Part shown: piece by piece, positions 52,926 through 59,917 of the stretch
Layout of the letters: the number at the start of each line of letters is the position of its first letter
How positions within the stretch are numbered: the first letter of the stretch is position 1
NCBI GenBank assembly: GCA_044869805.1
Contig: JBIOXV010000117.1
Location: 39,706 to 103,705 of the forward strand
DNA length: 64,000 nucleotides
Source of the DNA: CAWDVR01 sp044869805
GTDB taxonomy: Bacteria; Acidobacteriota; Thermoanaerobaculia; Multivoradales; SZUA-115
Direction: 5' to 3'
Translations under genes and position numbers: made by a program
The notes under the pieces: model-generated
Databases searched by the model: none
Seen by the model: the letters and a program-made list of their open reading frames with translations, nothing else
Told to the model about the DNA's origin: nothing

Positions 52926-55900
52926 TCACCACTCCACCGCGAGCTTCAGCCTCTCGCCGAGCTTGTCCGGGTAGTAGATGCAGCCCTCGCGGCGGCCGAA
53001 GAGGTAGAGGTCGCGCAGGATCTCGACGTCCTTGCGGCAGTAGTCGGTCACCAGGTCGAGGCGGCCCTGCTTGACCCACTCGAGGCTCTGCAGGCCGTCC
53101 GCGGACTTGGCGCTGCCGAGCGTCGCCTGCGCCAGGGTGCCGAGGCCGGAACGGAAGCCGAGCCGGCGGTGGACGTCCTCCAGGAGATCGAGGGTAGGGA
53201 CCAGGCGGTTCAGGTCCTCGCCGGTGTAGCCGGAGAGCACCAGGTAGTCGAAGCGGCGCACGTTGAAGCCCACCACCAGGTCCGCGCCCTTGAGCAGCGC
53301 CACGAGGTTGCGCACCTGCTCCTCGGCGAAGACCTCGAAGCGCCCCTCCTCGAGCACGCAGGCCACCCCCACGGCGACGCCCATGCGGTGGGCGTTGCCC
53401 CAGCCGCCCACGTCCGCCGCCGAGCGCCGCGTCTCGACGTCGAAGAGCACCGTGGTGCGCAGCTTGGCGCCGCGGTTGGGCACCCAGCGGCCGGCGGCCC
53501 AGGAGCGCGGCAGCTCGACGGCCTGGCTCCCGACCGGGGTCTCGCCAAGAACCACCGCGCCTCCCGCCGGCAGCTCCCCGAGGAAGGAGGGTGCCAGCGG
53601 GGAGGTGACGAGGCTGGAGGCCGTGGCCGCGGCCCCGGCCTCGTCCCCGGGAACCGCGTGCTCAAGGCGAGCCGCCTGCGCCGGTTGGCTGTGCTGGATC
53701 GGCGGCCCCTGTTGGATCGGCGGTCCGTGTTGGATTGGCGGCCCCTGTTGGATCGGCGGCCCCTGTTGGATTGGCGGTACGGGGGCCTTGACCTCGGGCG
53801 CCAGCGAGGGCCGACGCGGGGACACGTGGGTCGTGGCGCGCGGCCGCTCGGCCGCGGCCAGCGCTTCTGCCGGCACCAGCTCGCGGCCCAGCAGCAGGCG
53901 CAGCAGCCGCGCCGCGCCGGCCTTGTCGAGCGGCCGGTTGCCGTTGCCGCACTTCGGCGACTGCACGCACGAGGGGCAGCCGCCGTCGCAGGCGCACTGG
54001 GAGAGCAGCTCCAGCACCCGCGCCAGCAGCGCCGGCAGCTCGTCGAACACTCGCGCCGCGATGCCCACGCCGCCTGGGTGGCCGTCGTAGATGAACACCG
54101 CGCCGCTCCCCACCTGGGGGTGCAGCGGGTAGGAGATGCCGCCGATGTCGCTGCGATCGCAGAGCGCGAGCAAGGGGTAGAGCGAAATCGCCGCGTGCTC
54201 GCTCGCATGCAGCGCTCCCAGGTAGTGGTCGCCCGCCACCCGCAACGCCTCCTCCAGCACCCGCGGCACCTCCCACCACAGGCCCACGGTCTCGAAGCGC
54301 GACTCTGGAAGCTCGAGCGGGTGGCGCGCCAGCACCTCCTGCGAGCCCAGCCGCTTCTCTTCGAAGCCCACCACCCGCTCGGTGACCAGCAGGCGCCCCA
54401 GGCGGCTCTTGAGCGGCTCGGTCGCGGTGCGCATCAGGTCGCGGATCTCGGTCTCTTTCTCGGTCAGCGGCGTCGTGAAGTAGTCCACCTCCACCCGCTC
54501 AGCCAACACCTTGTGGCTCTCGAGATCGAGGTCGCGCACCAGGAACTGCCGGCCGGCGTGGAGGTAGACGGCGCCGGGATGGCACTCGTGCAGCACCCGC
54601 ACGCCGTCGATGGTGCCGATGGTGCGGCCGCTCCCCACCTCGAGGATCTGCGAGGTGCGGCCGCTGCCGCGCAGGGAGACGTCGCGGTGCGGGCGCCGGC
54701 GCGCGGCGCGGATCTCGGAGCGCGCGGCGCTCTCCACCAGCGCTCCCGACTGGAGCAGGTCGCCGACCACGGGCGCGAAGCTCTCGAGGTAGGCCGCGTC
54801 TCGCTCGCGCGACAGCGGCATCTCGGCGGCGGCGCACACCAGGTGGGCGCGTGCCACCGGCTCGTTGCGGGGATCGACCACCAGCCGCTCGCAGGGCCGC
54901 TCCAGGAACTCCGCCGGGTGATCGAGGATGTACTGGTCGAGGGCGTCGGGCATCGCCACCAGGGCGGTGAGCGACTCCTGCCCCGCCCGCCCCACCCGCC
55001 CGGCGCGCTGCCAGGTCGCCATCATGCTCCCCGGGTAGCCCACCAGCACACAGGCGTCGAGGCCGCCGACGTCGATCCCCATCTCGAGCGCCGAGGTGGA
55101 GATCACTCCGGAGAGCTCGCCGTCGAACAGCCGCCGCTCGATGCCCCGCCGCTCCTCGGGCAGGAAGCCCGAGCGATAGCTCGCCACCGCCCGCGCCAGC
55201 TCGGGCTCCTGGCGCCGCAGCCAGGAGTAGAGCAGCTCGGTGATGCGCCGCGCCTTGGTGAAGACGATGGTCTTCATGCCGGCCGAGAGCAGGTTGACGA
55301 ACAGCCGCAGGGCCGTGGTGTAGGGGCTCGCCTCCGGCCGCAGCAGCACGAAGTGCCGGCCCTCGCGCGGCGCGCCCGACTCCGCCACCCAGTGAAAGGT
55401 GCGGCCGGAGAGCGCCGCCGCGAACTCCGCGGCGTTGACCGCGGTGGCCGAGGAGGCGATCAGCGAGGGATGCGCGCCCTGCGCGTGGCAGGCGCGCAGC
55501 AGCCGGGTCAGCACGTGGTGGAAGTGGCTGCCGAAGATGCCGCGGTAGGTGTGGATCTCGTCGAGCACGATCCACTTGAGGTCGGTGAGGAAAGGCTGCC
55601 AGTTCTCCACCCGGCCGAGGAGCCCCAGGTGCAGCATGTCGGGGTTGGAGATCAGCACCCGCGGCGGCTCGAGCCGAATGCGCGAGCGCTCGGCCTGCGG
55701 CGTGTCGCCGTCGTAGATCTCGCAGCCGGCGGCGCCCCCTCCCGAGCCGCTCGGGGCCAGCCCGGCGGCGCGTGTCAGGGCCTGGAGCTTGGCGCGCTGG
55801 TCCTGGCCCAGGGCCTTGAGCGGAAAGAGGGCGAGCGAGCGGCCCGGCCCGCCGGCCAAGGCTTCCTCGAGCACCGGCAGGTGGAAAACCAGGGACTTGC

Positions 55901-56159
55901 CCGATGCAGTGGGGGTGGTGACCAGCACGTCCTCGCCGCGCCGCACCGCGGCCAAGGCCGCCGTCTGGTGGCTCCACAACCGGCGCGCCCCGGTCGCCTC
56001 GAGCGCCGCGACGAGCGGGTCCGGCAGCGCCGGGTCGAGGGTGCCGTAGCGCGGCTCGGCCGGCGGCAGGTAGGCGCTGTAGGCCAGGCTGGCGTTGAGC
56101 CGCGGGTCCTTGCGCAAGTCGTCGATCAGGATAGGGAGCGTAGCCGTGTCCGCGGGCAT
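52926..56159 (-). CDS. MrfA-like DEAD/DEAH helicase fused to MrfB-like DEDDy exonuclease
   Basis: 1077 residues from ATG 56159; a longer open frame to 56360 overlaps the divergent rocD region and is dropped. Residues 1-650 form a two-lobe helicase: Walker A VLVTTPTASGKS near 81-89, DEIH near 196, and GRAGRVGRAGQ-like motif VI near 381. A DUF1998-type zinc module follows at about 723-740 (CACDGGCPSCVQSPKCG). A proline-rich PIQQGP linker, about 755-850, then leads to an RNase H-fold exonuclease at 902-1077. This has FDVETRRSAADVGGW, GFNVRRFDYLVL and DYCRKDVEILRDL, i.e. D-E-D plus YxxxD (DEDDy). In Bacillus, MrfA and MrfB are separate proteins that repair mitomycin C lesions. Here one chain carries both. 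Confidence 0.88.
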   Translation of the reverse strand: MPADTATLPILIDDLRKDPRLNASLAYSAYLPPAEPRYGTLDPALPDPLVAALEATGARRLWSHQTAALAAVRRGEDVLVTTPTASGKSLVFHLPVLEEALAGGPGRSLALFPLKALGQDQRAKLQALTRAAGLAPSGSGGGAAGCEIYDGDTPQAERSRIRLEPPRVLISNPDMLHLGLLGRVENWQPFLTDLKWIVLDEIHTYRGIFGSHFHHVLTRLLRACHAQGAHPSLIASSATAVNAAEFAAALSGRTFHWVAESGAPREGRHFVLLRPEASPYTTALRLFVNLLSAGMKTIVFTKARRITELLYSWLRRQEPELARAVASYRSGFLPEERRGIERRLFDGELSGVISTSALEMGIDVGGLDACVLVGYPGSMMATWQRAGRVGRAGQESLTALVAMPDALDQYILDHPAEFLERPCERLVVDPRNEPVARAHLVCAAAEMPLSRERDAAYLESFAPVVGDLLQSGALVESAARSEIRAARRRPHRDVSLRGSGRTSQILEVGSGRTIGTIDGVRVLHECHPGAVYLHAGRQFLVRDLDLESHKVLAERVEVDYFTTPLTEKETEIRDLMRTATEPLKSRLGRLLVTERVVGFEEKRLGSQEVLARHPLELPESRFETVGLWWEVPRVLEEALRVAGDHYLGALHASEHAAISLYPLLALCDRSDIGGISYPLHPQVGSGAVFIYDGHPGGVGIAARVFDELPALLARVLELLSQCACDGGCPSCVQSPKCGNGNRPLDKAGAARLLRLLLGRELVPAEALAAAERPRATTHVSPRRPSLAPEVKAPVPPIQQGPPIQQGPPIQHGPPIQQGPPIQHSQPAQAARLEHAVPGDEAGAAATASSLVTSPLAPSFLGELPAGGAVVLGETPVGSQAVELPRSWAAGRWVPNRGAKLRTTVLFDVETRRSAADVGGWGNAHRMGVAVGVACVLEEGRFEVFAEEQVRNLVALLKGADLVVGFNVRRFDYLVLSGYTGEDLNRLVPTLDLLEDVHRRLGFRSGLGTLAQATLGSAKSADGLQSLEWVKQGRLDLVTDYCRKDVEILRDLYLFGRREGCIYYPDKLGERLKLAVEW
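53683..53772 (-). repeat. 18-nt tandem repeat encoding the PIQQGP linker
   Basis: Four full copies of GGCGGCCCCTGTTGGATC or a one-to-three-base variant (53701, 53719, 53737, 53755), with a diverged fifth copy at 53683-53700. Each adds the hexapeptide PPIQQG/PPIQHG to the hinge between helicase and nuclease. Copy number probably varies between strains. Confidence 0.85.
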
Positions 56160-56259
56160 CAACTCATGATACGCGAGGGATCTGCACCGGGTTGTGGGGC
56201 CGGGTTGTAAGGGCCAGGTTCTCAGGCCGGCCTGGGGGCCGCGTGCTACCATCCGAGGC

Positions 56260-57516
56260 ATGTCCATCGCCCTCGACCGGCCCACCCGCGAGGCCGCGGC
56301 CACGGCCCCGGAGACCCCCGCCGATTTCGTGGCGCTCGAGGACCTCCACGGCGCCCACACCTACCACCCGCTCGACGTGGTGATCCAGCGCGCCCAGGGC
56401 ATCTGGGTGTGGGATGTCGAAGGCAAGAAGTACATGGACCTGCTGGCCGCTTACTCCTCGGTCAACCAGGGTCATTTGCACCCGCGCATCGTCGCCGCGC
56501 TGATCGAGCAGCTCGGCCGCGTGGCGCTGACCTCGCGCGCCTTCCGCAACGACCAGCTCGGCCTGTTCTGCCGCGACCTCGCCACCCTGACCGGCTTCGA
56601 CCGCGTGCTGCCCATGAACACCGGCGCCGAGGCCGTGGAGACGGCGATCAAGGCGGCCCGTAAGTGGGCCTACACGGTCAAAGGCGTGCCCGACGGCGAA
56701 GCCGAGATCCTGGCCTTCGACAACAACTTCCACGGCCGCACCACGGCGATCGTGGGCTTCTCCTCGGAGGCCGCCTACCGCGAGGGCTTCGGGCCCTTCG
56801 CGCCCGGTTTCAAGGTGCTGCCGTTCGGCGACGCCGAGGCCGTGGAGCGCGCCATCACCCCGCGCACCGCGGCGGTGCTCATCGAGCCGATCCAGGGCGA
56901 GGGCGGCATCCTGATCCCGCGCGATGGCTACCTGGCGCGGCTGCGGGAGGTCTGCACCGCCAACCGCGTGCTGCTGATCGCCGACGAGATCCAGTCCGGG
57001 CTCGGCCGCACGGGAAAGCTCTTCGCCTACCAGCACGAGGGCATCCGGCCGGACGGCGTGGTGCTCGGCAAGGCGCTCTCCGGCGGCCTCTACCCGGTGT
57101 CGGCGTTCCTCGCCGACGAGGCGCTGATGAGCGTCTTTACCCCCGGCAGCCACGGCTCGACCTACGGCGGCAACCCGGTGGCCGCCGCCGTGGCCCGCGT
57201 CGCCCTCGACGTGCTGGTCTCCGAAGGCATGATCGATCGCTCCGCCCGCCTCGGCGACCACCTGCTGGAGCGCCTCGCCGCCATCCGCTCGCCCCACATC
57301 GCCGAGGTGCGCGGCCGTGGGCTGTGGGCCGGCATTGAGCTCATCCCTAAGGCCGGCGGCGCCCGCCGCTTCTGCGAGGCCCTGGTCGGCGAGGGCCTGC
57401 TCTGCAAAGAGACCCACGAGCACGTGATCCGCATCGCTCCCCCACTGGTCATCGAGCAGCACGAGCTCGACTGGGCCATTGACCGCATCGAGAAGGTGCT
57501 GACGACGCTCGCCTAG
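56260..57516 (+). CDS. rocD: ornithine aminotransferase
   Basis: 418 residues from ATG 56260. A class-III PLP aminotransferase close to ornithine--oxo-acid transaminase: YSSVNQGHLHPRIV near the start, LPMNTGAEAVETAIKAARKW, NNFHGRTTAIVGFS, EPIQGEGGI, LLIADEIQSGLGRTGK (PLP Asp), and the Schiff-base Lys in VVLGKALSGGLYPVSA. Length agrees with the family. It converts ornithine and 2-oxoglutarate to glutamate semialdehyde and glutamate in arginine/proline metabolism. Upstream it shares the string TGCTACCATCC with leuS, a possible extended -10 (TACCAT, 56247-56252) eight bases before the ATG. It is divergent from the helicase operon. Confidence 0.93.
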   Translation: MSIALDRPTREAAATAPETPADFVALEDLHGAHTYHPLDVVIQRAQGIWVWDVEGKKYMDLLAAYSSVNQGHLHPRIVAALIEQLGRVALTSRAFRNDQLGLFCRDLATLTGFDRVLPMNTGAEAVETAIKAARKWAYTVKGVPDGEAEILAFDNNFHGRTTAIVGFSSEAAYREGFGPFAPGFKVLPFGDAEAVERAITPRTAAVLIEPIQGEGGILIPRDGYLARLREVCTANRVLLIADEIQSGLGRTGKLFAYQHEGIRPDGVVLGKALSGGLYPVSAFLADEALMSVFTPGSHGSTYGGNPVAAAVARVALDVLVSEGMIDRSARLGDHLLERLAAIRSPHIAEVRGRGLWAGIELIPKAGGARRFCEALVGEGLLCKETHEHVIRIAPPLVIEQHELDWAIDRIEKVLTTLA

Positions 57517-57557
57517 CTTTCGGCTGTCGCCGGCTGCATGCCAAGCCGGCCGCGTCA

Positions 57558-57587
57558 TTGCCGGCGCGAACCCTCGGATGCTAAATT
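57558..57587 (+). promoter_or_regulatory. promoter of the first TlpA-like gene
   Basis: TTGCCG (57558-57563), 18-nt spacer ending in TGC, then TAAATT (57582-57587), an extended -10. The leader of about 23 nt contains AGGGGAG before the ATG at 57617. A weak hairpin CCGGCT / AGCCGG (57530-57549) just upstream may end the rocD transcript. Confidence 0.5.
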
Positions 57588-57616
57588 GCTCCGGTACACA
57601 TCGAGGGGAGCTGTCG

Positions 57617-58660
57617 ATGCACCATCTCCGCCACCGGTCCGCTTTCCACTCGTGCTTTCTGGCGCTCGGGCTTGCCACTTCCGCCCCGCCTGCCGCCGCG
57701 GCCGAGGACGCGCCCGTCGCCTACGAGGACCTGCTCCAAGAGGGCGAGGACCTGCTCGCCGCCAAGGACTGCTCGGGTGCCATCAAGGCCTTCCGCAAGG
57801 CCGAGAAGTTGGCCCCGGCGCCGGACTTCGAGCTGCTCACCGGCGCCGCCCGCGCCTACACTTGCTTCGGCGCCTGGAAGGACGCCGAGGCCTATGCCCG
57901 CCGCGCCGTCGAGGCGGCGGCGGACCCGCCGCAGAAGGCCGAGGCCCACAACCGCCTCGGGCAGACCTTGTTCCGCGGCGGCTCCGGCACCCCGGAGCAG
58001 ATGGCGGGGGCCGAGGAGGCCTTCCGCCAGGCGCTCGCGGCCTCCGAGGGCAAGCTCAAGATCGCGCGCTACAACCTGGCCGAGGCCCTCCTCAAGCAGG
58101 GGAAGGACGCGGAAGGGGTGGCGCTGCTCCAGGAGCTCTTGGCCGAGTGGCCCGAGGCGCCGATGGCCACCCGCGTCAAGTCGCTGATCGCCAACCCGAT
58201 CCGTGCCCGGGTCCCGATGATGCCGGAGTTCGAGCTCGTCACTCTCGACGGCACCTACATGACGGCCGAGGACTTGAAGGGCAAGGTAGTGCTGATCGAC
58301 TTCTGGGCCACCTGGTGCGCTCCCTGCCGGGCAGCGATCCCCGATCTGCAGCGCTGGAGCCGGCGCTCGGCCAGCGATCCGTTCGTGATCCTGTCCGTGT
58401 CGAGTGAGCGCGACGAGCACAGCGTGCGCCAGTTCATTGCCGAGAAGGGCATGTCCTGGCCGCAGTTCCTGGACGAGAAGGGCGACCTCGACCGCGAGCT
58501 CGACGTCGGTAGCCTGCCCACCTACGTGCTGGTGGACCACACCGGCGTGATTCTGCACCGCGCGAGCGGCTGGGGGCCCGGCATCCAGAGCGACCTCGCG
58601 CGCCGCATCACCAAGGCGATCAAGGAAGCAAGGAAGGCGGCCGCGCCCACCGGTCCCTGA
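57617..58660 (+). CDS. exported TPR plus TlpA-like thioredoxin protein, first paralogue
   Basis: 347 residues from ATG 57617, set by GGGGAG six bases upstream; codons before it belong to the leader. Signal peptide to about SAPPAAAAED. Residues 35-190 are TPR-like helices (AIKAFRKAEKLAPAPDFELL, ARRAVEAAADPPQKAEAHNR). Residues about 205-340 are a TlpA/ResA thioredoxin domain with VLIDFWATWCAPCRAAIPDL (active CAPC near 233-236) and the cis-Pro segment SLPTYVLVDH. Probably a periplasmic disulphide reductase, as used in cytochrome c maturation or for client proteins held by the TPR part. A second, related gene follows after 105 bp. Confidence 0.9.
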   Translation: MHHLRHRSAFHSCFLALGLATSAPPAAAAEDAPVAYEDLLQEGEDLLAAKDCSGAIKAFRKAEKLAPAPDFELLTGAARAYTCFGAWKDAEAYARRAVEAAADPPQKAEAHNRLGQTLFRGGSGTPEQMAGAEEAFRQALAASEGKLKIARYNLAEALLKQGKDAEGVALLQELLAEWPEAPMATRVKSLIANPIRARVPMMPEFELVTLDGTYMTAEDLKGKVVLIDFWATWCAPCRAAIPDLQRWSRRSASDPFVILSVSSERDEHSVRQFIAEKGMSWPQFLDEKGDLDRELDVGSLPTYVLVDHTGVILHRASGWGPGIQSDLARRITKAIKEARKAAAPTGP

Positions 58661-58673
58661 CTGCGTGACAGCC

Positions 58674-58698
58674 CGCCGGTGTGCGCCTGGCACCGGCG
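58674..58698 (+). terminator. hairpin between the two TlpA-like genes
   Basis: CGCCGGTG (58674-58681) and CACCGGCG (58691-58698), an 8-bp stem with a 9-nt loop, 14 bp after the first stop. Followed by TTGCGTCTC, not a real T-run; it could attenuate the second gene. Confidence 0.4.
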
Positions 58699-58765
58699 TT
58701 GCGTCTCCCCCGCTCGCGAGCCCTGCACACACGCAGCAGCTCAGGCTCCCCGGAGGAGACGCGCG

Positions 58766-59797
58766 ATGAAGCCCTTCACGCAGCCAGCCGCGGCCTCGGC
58801 CTTCGCCCTGCTCCTCTCGCTCGGCCTCTTAACGGGTGGCACGGCGTCCGCCGGTGAGGACGAGCCGGCCTATGCCGGCGCTATGAAGGACGGCCGCACC
58901 CGGCTCGAGAAGCAAGACTGCAGCGGCGCGGTCCGGGCCTTCCGGCTGGCCGAAAAGCTGTCCGCCGAGGCCTCGGCCGAGCTGCTGACGCTCCTCTGCC
59001 GCGCCTACACCTGCTTCGGCTCCTGGGCGGATGCCGAGAGCTACGGCCGGAGAGCCGTCGCCGCGGCCACAGATCCGGCTGGCCTGGCGGAGGCTTACTA
59101 CCGGCTCGGTCAGGCCCTCTCCCGTGGCGGGGAGGCCAGCCCCGAGCAGGCCGAGGCGGCGATCGAAGCCTATCGGCAGTCGCTCGCCGCCTCCGGCGGG
59201 CGGCTGGCAGTGGTGCAGTTCGATCTCGCGGAGGCACTGCTCGAGCTCGGCCGGGACGAGGAAGGCGTGGCGCTGCTCGAGGCGTTCGTGGCCGACTGGC
59301 CGAACACCCAGATGGCGAACCGCGCCCGCTCCCTGATTGCCAACCCGAGGCGGGCCCGCGTGCCGATGATCCCCGAGTTCTCGCTGACCACGCTCGACGG
59401 CAAGCGCCTGGCGACGGCGGACCTCGCGGGCAAGGTGGTGCTCCTCGTCTTCTGGAACACCGGCTGCGAGGCCTGCCGCAAGGCGATTCCCGCCCTCAAG
59501 GATCTCGCGCGGCGCTCGGCCAAGGAGCCGCTGGTGCTGGTCGGCGTCTCGAACGACCGCGACAGCGAGGCCCTGCGGCGGTTCGTGGCGGAGCACGAGA
59601 TGAGCTGGGCCCAGCTCCGGGACGAGCACCGTGACCTCGCCGCGGAGATCGGCGTCACCAAGCTGCCGACCCTCGTCCTCGCGGACCCCGAGGGAGTGAT
59701 CCTCCAGCGCAGCCTCGGCGGGGACCTCGGAATCCAGACCAGCCTGCTGCGCCAGCTCAACCAGGCGCTGAAGGCGGCGGCGAAGAAGGGAGCCTGA
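58766..59797 (+). CDS. exported TPR plus TlpA-like thioredoxin protein, second paralogue with CEAC site
   Basis: 343 residues from ATG 58766, preceded by CGGAGGAG. Signal peptide ends near GTASAGED. The plan is the same as the preceding gene: TPR-like helices, then a thioredoxin domain with VLLVFWNTGCEACRKAIPAL and KLPTLVLADP. The two align over their whole length (for example RARVPMMPEF against RARVPMIPEF), so they arose by tandem duplication. The active site is CEAC in a NTGCEAC setting instead of WCAPC: the Trp before the first Cys and the Pro between the cysteines are lost, which should change redox potential or partner choice. Confidence 0.9.
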   Translation: MKPFTQPAAASAFALLLSLGLLTGGTASAGEDEPAYAGAMKDGRTRLEKQDCSGAVRAFRLAEKLSAEASAELLTLLCRAYTCFGSWADAESYGRRAVAAATDPAGLAEAYYRLGQALSRGGEASPEQAEAAIEAYRQSLAASGGRLAVVQFDLAEALLELGRDEEGVALLEAFVADWPNTQMANRARSLIANPRRARVPMIPEFSLTTLDGKRLATADLAGKVVLLVFWNTGCEACRKAIPALKDLARRSAKEPLVLVGVSNDRDSEALRRFVAEHEMSWAQLRDEHRDLAAEIGVTKLPTLVLADPEGVILQRSLGGDLGIQTSLLRQLNQALKAAAKKGA

Positions 59798-59800
59798 GAG

Positions 59801-59840
59801 CCCCTCACCCTAACCCTCTCCCCGCAAGCGGGGCGAGGGG
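59801..59840. terminator. palindromic intergenic repeat, likely bidirectional terminator
   Basis: CCCTCACCCTAACCCTCTCC leads into a hairpin: CCCTC-T-CCCCGC, AA, GCGGGG-C-GAGGG (59814-59839). It lies between the convergent thioredoxin gene and leuS. This wording (CCCTCACCC..CCCTCTCCCC) is a familiar dispersed intergenic palindrome in GC-rich bacteria. Confidence 0.6.
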
Positions 59841-59917
59841 ACCGGAGGGAACAAGCCAATCCGCACAAGCGTGTCGGGGGGACCGAAGGGAGCGCCTCAC
59901 GCCGGCCCGAAGCCTGC

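Noticed and set aside
56164..57678. A 500-residue minus-strand frame opposite rocD
   Set aside because: The + strand encodes a textbook ornithine aminotransferase with all PLP motifs.
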